From positions 217,503 through 281,502 of the forward strand of contig JAFREE010000016.1 in the NCBI GenBank assembly GCA_019400425.1: a stretch of DNA of 64,000 nt, written 5' to 3'. Position 1 is the stretch's first letter. Each line of letters begins with the position of its first letter. Under the pieces are notes generated by a model that saw nothing but the letters and a program-made list of their open reading frames with translations, did no database searches and had not been told where the DNA came from. A program made the translations under genes and the position numbers. This document shows, piece by piece, positions 58,264 to 64,000 of this stretch. The DNA comes from Hymenochaete sp. R1. Lineage: Eukaryota; Basidiomycota; Agaricomycetes; Hymenochaetales; Hymenochaetaceae.

Positions 58264-59622
58264 ATGCGATCTGATTCAATGGTATCGAGGCCCAAAGGAC
58301 CTCGACCTTCGCCACGTACCATCGAACGTAGCCCAGCTGGGCTATCACGATCCTCATACCAAACTCACTCGTCTTTCAACCATGCAATTGCGGCCAGTTC
58401 TACTGACCGTCTACCCCAAAGAAGGACCTTCTTTGACGATTTGCTAAACCAGAACATTCTGCAATCAAGATCTCGTTCTGAGAGCCACTTTGTTCGACGC
58501 ACGCCACGGCCCACTACCCACACCACTGGAGCTCGTCGTCTCGACATGCTGGTGCCGCATTTAGACCCAGAATCACTTGATCGCCACATCGCTTCTTCTA
58601 TACTAGACCCACAACATGAAGCTGTAGCCAGCACATCTAGTCTTGTTCTCGACGGACTTTCTTTCGGACGTCGAACCGGCTTGCGTCCTCGTCGACTACG
58701 ACGGGATGAGTTGAGAGATGGGAACTCACATCAGCATATTCCTCATTCCTCCGCTACCGTTCTGACTCCCCTCCTCACCACACACCAGCCCAGTTCCCCT
58801 CAGTCCACTAACGAAGACTCGATGAATGTAGATTCTCCAGCCACTCCCGCTTCCCTCCCTGATCTTGTCTCAGTCTCCTCCTCGGAAGACTTCCAAAGCA
58901 ATGGTGCTGTGCTTCTTGACCTTATAGACCTCTACTCAGATGATGTTAACTCTCCTACCTCGCCAATATTTCGGCTAGCCTCCAACAGCAGGCGGGAGAC
59001 AGAGAGAGAGGCGGTCACGGCGGACGACATCTACGATCGGATGACGAGCGCAGAAGATGAGCCACTTCTGAGTGCAGAAGAGGAGGCACGGATACGGCAG
59101 GTTTGGGCCGAGGTGGAAAGAACGATCAGACCATCTTTTTCAAACTCTGACACTGACTCCAAAAGCGGGGCTGAGGATTTGGACTACAAAATCGGTGGAG
59201 CCCTGCACGTCTCAGGCCCTCCGCAGAGCACACCGCTCTCCCCATCAACATCCGAACTACCACATACGCAGTCCGCAGCTCCATTCCTGGGCCTTCTGAG
59301 TCGCGCGACAAATGGCCTCTGTTCTTCATCCTCGGAGTACGCCACTCTCCAAAACGCGTTTCAGACTGCGCTTGCGACACGCACAATGGAACGGGGGAGC
59401 ACGTCGTGGTACATGCCCCTGCCGCTTTCGCCAGACGCGCTTGATGCCGTGGACCCCTTTGAAGCGTTTGTATTCTCACATAGCGTTGGCGAGTTTGATG
59501 CAGGACGCAGAAGAGGGAATGAGAGAACTCAGGCTTCGCCACTGGGTTCATGGTCAGAGGAGGTAGTTGAAGATTTGCAATCATTCTTAAACCTCGAAAG
59601 TCCTGGAATCCATGGGGCTTGA
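58264..59622 (+). CDS. Hypothetical protein, 452 residues
   Basis: A single uninterrupted frame starting MRSDSMVSRPKGPRP and ending SPGIHGA. I do not recognise a family. Seen: a basic, Ser/Arg-rich N-terminus (RSSYQTHSS, RRTFFDDLLNQNI), LDMLVPHLDPESLDRHIASSILDP, proline-directed Ser sites (LPDLVSVSSSEDFQ), an acidic helix-like piece (DIYDRMTSAEDEPLLSAEEE followed by ARIRQVWAEVERTI), and a hydrophobic-aromatic C-terminal block (TSWYMPLPLSPDALDAVDPFEAFVFSHSVGEFD, then WSEEVVEDLQSFLNL). The balanced composition and lack of low-complexity runs support a real gene. It is divergent from CDC11. There may be a 5' non-coding exon upstream. Confidence 0.6.
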   Translation: MRSDSMVSRPKGPRPSPRTIERSPAGLSRSSYQTHSSFNHAIAASSTDRLPQRRTFFDDLLNQNILQSRSRSESHFVRRTPRPTTHTTGARRLDMLVPHLDPESLDRHIASSILDPQHEAVASTSSLVLDGLSFGRRTGLRPRRLRRDELRDGNSHQHIPHSSATVLTPLLTTHQPSSPQSTNEDSMNVDSPATPASLPDLVSVSSSEDFQSNGAVLLDLIDLYSDDVNSPTSPIFRLASNSRRETEREAVTADDIYDRMTSAEDEPLLSAEEEARIRQVWAEVERTIRPSFSNSDTDSKSGAEDLDYKIGGALHVSGPPQSTPLSPSTSELPHTQSAAPFLGLLSRATNGLCSSSSEYATLQNAFQTALATRTMERGSTSWYMPLPLSPDALDAVDPFEAFVFSHSVGEFDAGRRRGNERTQASPLGSWSEEVVEDLQSFLNLESPGIHGA

Positions 59623-59918
59623 TGGCCATGCATATTGGGAAAATATGAAGCCTTTAACACTTCCTGGGTTACATATTTTCAATACTTTTGCTTTGTACCT
59701 GCTATAGTCTGTATCTTTTATCAAGCCGTGCTTACGAAACTTGCGTTCAAATCACCTCACCACTGCATATGCTCTGATAAGTGCACGGTCATAAAATTGG
59801 TAACAGTAAGCCGTCATTATAATACAAGTTACAAAACAAAGAACGGAGCTTCAGGTATATTCGGTTTGAAACCGATAAAATAATTTCCTCTGCTGCCCTT
59901 TCAAGGTCAATTCTCCCT

Positions 59919-61058
59919 TTACATGAACCCTTGCCTCTCCTCTGCATCAAACACGGTATGACCAGTACCCGTCGCGCCTACGCTCGTCGTCTGATTGTTC
60001 ACAGGTAGATGGTCTCCCGTCGCACTCGGCACGTAAGCCTCGCCTGGCAAGCCTGTCTCATCAAGACCTTCCGCAGCTTCGATAATTTCGTACAGACGGG
60101 AAGCAATTTCTGGCGGCGGAACACGCCCACCGAGGATGTCGCGTGCGGGGATGGGTGAACCATAGAAATCGCGGTTGGCATCCTTGCGCTCGATAAGAAC
60201 GGTACCTTCCAGAGAGAGACCGGCAAAGAGACCTAAACCAACGCAGATCCAAAGTGAGTATGTATCGAGTCCGGATGAATACTAGCTAGAAGATAAACAT
60301 ATAAAATGATTTGCTTTACACACCCTTTGACTTCGAATATGAGAACATAGGCGCGGGATGCGCAAGCGTCGACTGCACCGCCCCACCAGTTCCAATCGGA
60401 CCCGCAGCAGCGCTAATGTTCCCTCCTACTGTAACGTTCCCGCCCATACTGAACGCTCGCACTGCATCCTCGCTGTTCAGTACAACAACAAAGTCGGTAA
60501 TGTCCGCTCCCACTTGTAAGCCCCAGCCAACACCGCCGGTTGCGATACAAGATGGAGCAGACCATGAGCCGTCGGGAAGGCGAGCGATGACGAGTCCAGA
60601 CCCTGCCTTGCCGGAAAAGACGAAGCCCGCTTTCAGAACCTGGAAGATCGCAAGACCTGGATTAAAAGAATGAGCGCTAAAAATCCTTATAGGCGCTGGG
60701 AAACGATACGAACCTCTTGCTCGTTGTAAGACAGCTTTGGGAATGGCATTTAGCGCAGATTCGGGGTGTTCAGGATCAGCTAAACCTAGAGTCAGCGTGC
60801 GACATCTTCCAGCGTCAGAATGGAGCGTTGGATATACCAAGGAAACTCTGCAGGATCTTGGCCGCTTTTTCGGACTCTCCTGGCAGGCTGAAACCCTGAA
60901 CGAACCCCTTCGACTCCGATGCGACTCGGTTTCCAGCAGTATTCATGAAAGCCGTAGCTTGAATGCCGGCCTTATACATGACCATTAGCTTTATTTTCTG
61001 CAGCGAAATGCACGCGTAAACCCACCTTTTGGGCCCCTTGCCTAAACTTTGCAAGCAT
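59919..61058 (-). CDS. YSC84: SYLF-domain protein of Ysc84/SH3YL1 type
   Basis: Lipid- and actin-binding SYLF (DUF500) protein; yeast Ysc84 acts at cortical actin patches in endocytosis. Five exons: 61058-61026, 60970-60838, 60779-60714, 60656-60324, 60232-59919; 292 residues, phases 0, 1, 1, 1. The start MLAKFRQGAQK sits on a small first exon that joins AGIQATAF. Then KAAKILQSFLADPEHP, the SYLF core IPKAVLQRARGLAIFQVLKAGF, SGKAGSGLVIARLPDGSWSAPS, IATGGVGWGLQVGADITDFVV, VLNSEDAVRAF, and GNISAAAGPIGTGG, followed by YSKSKGLFAGLSLEGTVL and FYGSPIPARDIL. The C-terminus ends with a short disordered tail (EERQGFM) and has no SH3 domain, so it is the SH3-less form seen in many fungi. Target membranes are inferred from the family. 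Confidence 0.92.
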
Positions 61059-62235
61059 CGACATTGTTAGATAATTGTAGTCGTGGTTGTGAAGAAGTAA
61101 GGAGGATGAGGACGGTGATGGATGAACTCGGAGTTGGGATCAGGGAGCCGCGCTCAATCAATCATGCGCGCCAACCTAACCTGTGCGGGATCTACGTCAG
61201 TCACTCAAGCTCGGACTTCGTTCGTAAGCTTCTTCTGTCTCTTCCCTTTCACCCTTCAACGATTCAAATTCAAATGCATAAATGTACGACACTACTAAAA
61301 GACAGCTACGTCTTGCAAGCAAAGTAAGAGACCAAAACGATCGACGTCGTCGCGTACTTAGTGCTCTCGAAACGTCGCTGCTTTAGAACTTGAAAGAAGC
61401 TCTGCGCTGAGGATGAAGAGCTCAATTTGTCCACGTCGGGTCAGTTGGCGACCATCCACTTAGACACTCGAACGGCACGTAGATCAATAATATTATCGGT
61501 GCGGAATGGAGTACTATCCTAGTGCGTTGAAGAAGCATATAAAAAGTACGGCAGTGAAGCTTGTGACGACACTGACGAGGGAACTTGCGTGAGATATTGA
61601 GCACTACTACAGTAATGATGTAGTTTGCCTTATATTCCTTTTCCCAACATACCATTTTGTACTTTTCACATCGTTTTCACATTATGTCCGACGACAAATA
61701 ACACAACTCTGGGCTCTTCGAACCAGAAAGACGATTCGTGCATACGTGAAGATTATCCGACCTTGTAAGCACGTCTAAGCCGTGAACTTGAAGCTGAGGC
61801 GCTATTTGATCAGAGAATAGCCGAAAACGCAAACTACGGCCTTTAGACGCTATCTTTGGTTTCGGTTTCGCGCGCTTCTATGGTCGGTAAAAGTAGACAA
61901 AATTAGGCATCAGGGCATAAAATTACCATAATCCATCGTCGAATAGTAAACACTGGAAACAACACTTTGTTTTGCAAAGAAATGCCGGCAAGTCGCGGCC
62001 AGAGAAGGCATTAGCCGCCTCAACGGCGTTCTCTGCTGATCATCCGATCCGCAGAGAGATTTGTACAACCAAAGAGAAGATCACGGGTACTAGTAGCTTC
62101 AAACTTGCTTGAGAATGGTTTTTGGAGAGGGCGCCGTACGTGACCCATTGCAGACTTGTTTTCTCATTACATCCTATCTTACACTTGCAAATTAAAGGTT
62201 AGCAAAACCCTTCGCTCAGAACCAGAGAACGTACA
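61059..62235. other. Intergenic
   Basis: 5' flank of the SYLF gene and 3' flank of the HD-domain gene. No coding signal, no recurrent words apart from a single GTACTAGTAG at 62088-62097. Confidence 0.5.
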
Positions 62236-63263
62236 TTAATCAAATCGATTCATAACCTCATTACCCCGCACATCTCTCGCAAAATTACTCTCCACACCTT
62301 CTTCCCATCCAGGCACCTCAAACGTCGATGTATGGCACCACGGCTTCAAAATAAGCTCTCGTTCGATCGTGCGCGCAAAGCAGCCCGACCATTTGAGACG
62401 AGGGTAGGCGGCACAGGTTGTACTGATTAGGTTCTGGTGGATAAGGGAAGCACGGCTTGTCGGAGACGAAAGGCGTCAGAAAACATGCAGGACAGAATGG
62501 GTGGGGTGGTGAAAGATGCTCACAGGCCAACGTTGTCGAGGATGGTGGCAAGTTGTATGACTTGGCCTATCGTTGTAATATTTCCGCTGAAGGAAATGAA
62601 GAAACGACGTTAGCTTGATATCTTCAGCATGACTTGGCAGCAGATTTGGAGGGCAAACAGGGGAAGAGAAAGATCTACACGTACCCCTTAACGAATATAT
62701 CCTGATGCCGGACAATTGCCTCACAAACCCCATCCGCCTGATCCTCCACTCCACCGTGCTTCAATATGATCTCCCTTGCAACAATCGCGCCCTTGAACTC
62801 GAAGCTCATCTTCGTCGTCGCCAGAAACGCGTCGGCCGTGCCGATATCGTGCAGGAGGCACGTTAGATAGTAGGTCTCCGTGTCGAATTTCCAAGAAGGG
62901 AAATGCGTGCGGACGAGGGCCAACCCATAGACAAACACGCGATGCGAGTGATTGAAGGTAGGGGTGTTGAGATGGGACTAGTGTTTATGGCAATTAGAAG
63001 CGTTGAAGTCAAAGAAGGCGAGAAATCCGAGTCAGCTACGGCAAAACGAGACCGAAAGGAACATAGATAAGTACCTTGACGAAGTCTCTAACTTCCTTGA
63101 CGAGTGGAGAGTCGGGAAGTGGGAAGTCCTCGACTGTGAACAATTCCTGCTTCGGGTTTGGACCTGACGCCGTCGGGTGGTCTTTGAATAAGACATCTGG
63201 GTTTCTGGGCACAGGCTTGAATCCATAAAATTCGATTTCTTGATCCTCTGTTCTGTCAGACAT
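62236..63263 (-). CDS. HD-domain protein, cyanamide hydratase-like
   Basis: Four exons, 63263-63075, 62977-62685, 62586-62524 and 62455-62236, give 254 residues. It fits the fungal cyanamide hydratase (urea hydro-lyase, Ddi2/Ddi3-like) HD family, which converts cyanamide to urea. Metal-binding residues: His73/His75 in FNHSHRVFVYG, the HD pair His106-Asp107 in LTCLLHDIGTAD, His154 in IVRHQD, and Asp in ATILDNVGL. Further family blocks: MSFEFKGAIVAREIILKH, NITTIGQVIQLATI, YPRLKWSGCFARTIEREL and LKPWCHTSTFE. The start MSDRTEDQEIEFYGF is preceded by a TATA box. Many fungal members have no proven cyanamide activity, so the substrate is inferred. Exon 4 was fixed by joining LRASLIHQNLISTTCAA in phase. 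Confidence 0.85.
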
Positions 63264-63343
63264 CTCGTTCAGATATCAGGCGGTCAATCGATTATGGTGG
63301 GAAGGTACAGCTCGATGAGTCGATCCAAGAGGCTTGGGACGTT

Positions 63344-63351
63344 CTTTTATA
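63344..63351 (-). promoter_or_regulatory. TATA box of the HD-domain gene
   Basis: TATAAAAG read on the minus strand, 81-88 bases before the ATG at 63263. Confidence 0.6.
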
Positions 63352-63878
63352 GAACAGAGTCTCTACATCCCGTCGGAGACTCTCGTGTTCCATTTGCGCC
63401 GTTTTGAATTGGAGTTACTCGTATTCAGTGGATCTGCTTGCTAAGGTACCCATGTACCACATGATCGCACATGCGAAAAAGGACGAAGAAAGCTTTCCCG
63501 TGCAAGTCCGATCCATTCAATCTGACCTGTATCGCAGGATGCCAGCGAAATTGCACATTGGAGAAGCAAGATTGGGTGAAGGAATGGGTTTCCTGGTTGG
63601 GATAACTCGTACAGTGGAACATAATGGTCATCGTAAGAGAAGAAGACTCTGAAGGGAAAGCTCCGAAATCGTCGGGTGCGTTGATTAGGAGCCCGGCCCT
63701 GAACCCTAGTAAAAATATCCCATCGATATACTTCATAGTAAATTACACTTTTTTCCAGTACTTAAAGTGGCATTCATTAATAGATATACTAAAATCCAAA
63801 GCCACTCTCCGATGCACAATCATCAGCATAAGACTATGCTAAAATTGAGTAAACAAATATTAGCGGAGGAAATAGATA
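63352..63878. other. Intergenic up to the transposon end
   Basis: Promoter side of the HD gene and AT-rich sequence next to the putative transposon terminus. Frames of 82 (+) and 103 (-) codons overlap here and show no family signal. No gene called. Confidence 0.4.
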
Positions 63879-64000
63879 CAGTAGTACCTCCGAATAAGCC
63901 GCCTCCAAATAAGTCGGATTTCTGAATAAGCCGCCCGGTACCCGTTTCCCACCTCCGTAAGGGGAGATTTTGGGGTCAATAAGTCGCTTCTGAATAACGA
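63879..64000. mobile_element. Terminal part of a pogo-like DNA transposon (partial)
   Basis: After a TA dinucleotide (63877-63878) the sequence begins CAGTAGTACCTCCGAATAAG and repeats variants of CTCCGAATAAGCCGCC, CAAATAAGTCGGATT, CTGAATAAGCCGCC and AATAAGTCGCTTCTGAATAA to the window end. A CAGT start, a TA target site and a subterminal repeat of AATAAG-CCG words are features of pogo/Fot1/Tigger-type Tc1-mariner elements in fungi. Only about 122 bases are present; no transposase is in the window, so it could also be a short non-autonomous copy. Confidence 0.5.

Overview
The window reads as nuclear DNA of a filamentous basidiomycete, most likely an agaricomycete. The genes carry many short introns (about 50-80 nt) with GT..AG ends. 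Several families are typical of the group: a Ser-Thr-rich GPI-type surface domain protein, a beta-trefoil lectin, a TALE homeodomain factor, S33-type secreted peptidases and a cysteine-rich membrane-tail protein. All gene models were built by eye from conserved protein segments and splice sites; no alignment or expression data were available.

Layout. 1-11.4 kb is gene-dense on the + strand: a secreted TAP-like serine peptidase (copy A), an F-box protein and the rRNA/tRNA cytidine acetyltransferase Kre33/NAT10 (11 exons). 12.3-20.4 kb is on the - strand: a 100-residue Cys-rich protein encoded by six exons including an 11-nt microexon, a 168-residue secreted protein, and a 511-residue low-complexity protein. 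20.4-25.6 kb has no gene I can support. 25.6-30.1 kb (- strand) holds a second, intact TAP-like peptidase (copy B, all 12 intron positions shared with copy A) and a ricin-B-like lectin. 30.2-33.8 kb is gene-poor but holds a tRNA-Gly(UCC). 33.8-39.4 kb (- strand) holds a TALE homeodomain protein and an acidic unknown protein. 39.5-52.2 kb is a gene desert of about 12.7 kb made of low-complexity DNA, with a chain of good splice signals at 40.4-42.4 kb hinting at a hidden - strand transcript. 52.2-63.3 kb is gene-dense again: the Nud1/Cdc11 spindle-pole scaffold (-), an unknown protein (+), a Ysc84/SH3YL1-type SYLF protein (-) and a cyanamide-hydratase-like HD protein (-). The last 122 bases look like the terminal repeat of a pogo-type DNA transposon that runs out of the window.

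There is no operon logic; housekeeping genes (Kre33, Nud1, Ysc84) alternate with fast-evolving accessory genes (peptidase pair, lectin, HD hydratase). The most unusual property is the gene-poor DNA, which is built from a small set of recurrent short words (TGCCAGTG/CACTGGCA above all, plus ACTAGT, CTCAGGCT, CTCGGA and AATATT runs) and long G or C homopolymers that are rare in the gene-dense ends. I found no convincing new multi-gene system. The best candidates for something undescribed are the word-based intergenic DNA, the mosaic peptidase pair and the microexon gene.
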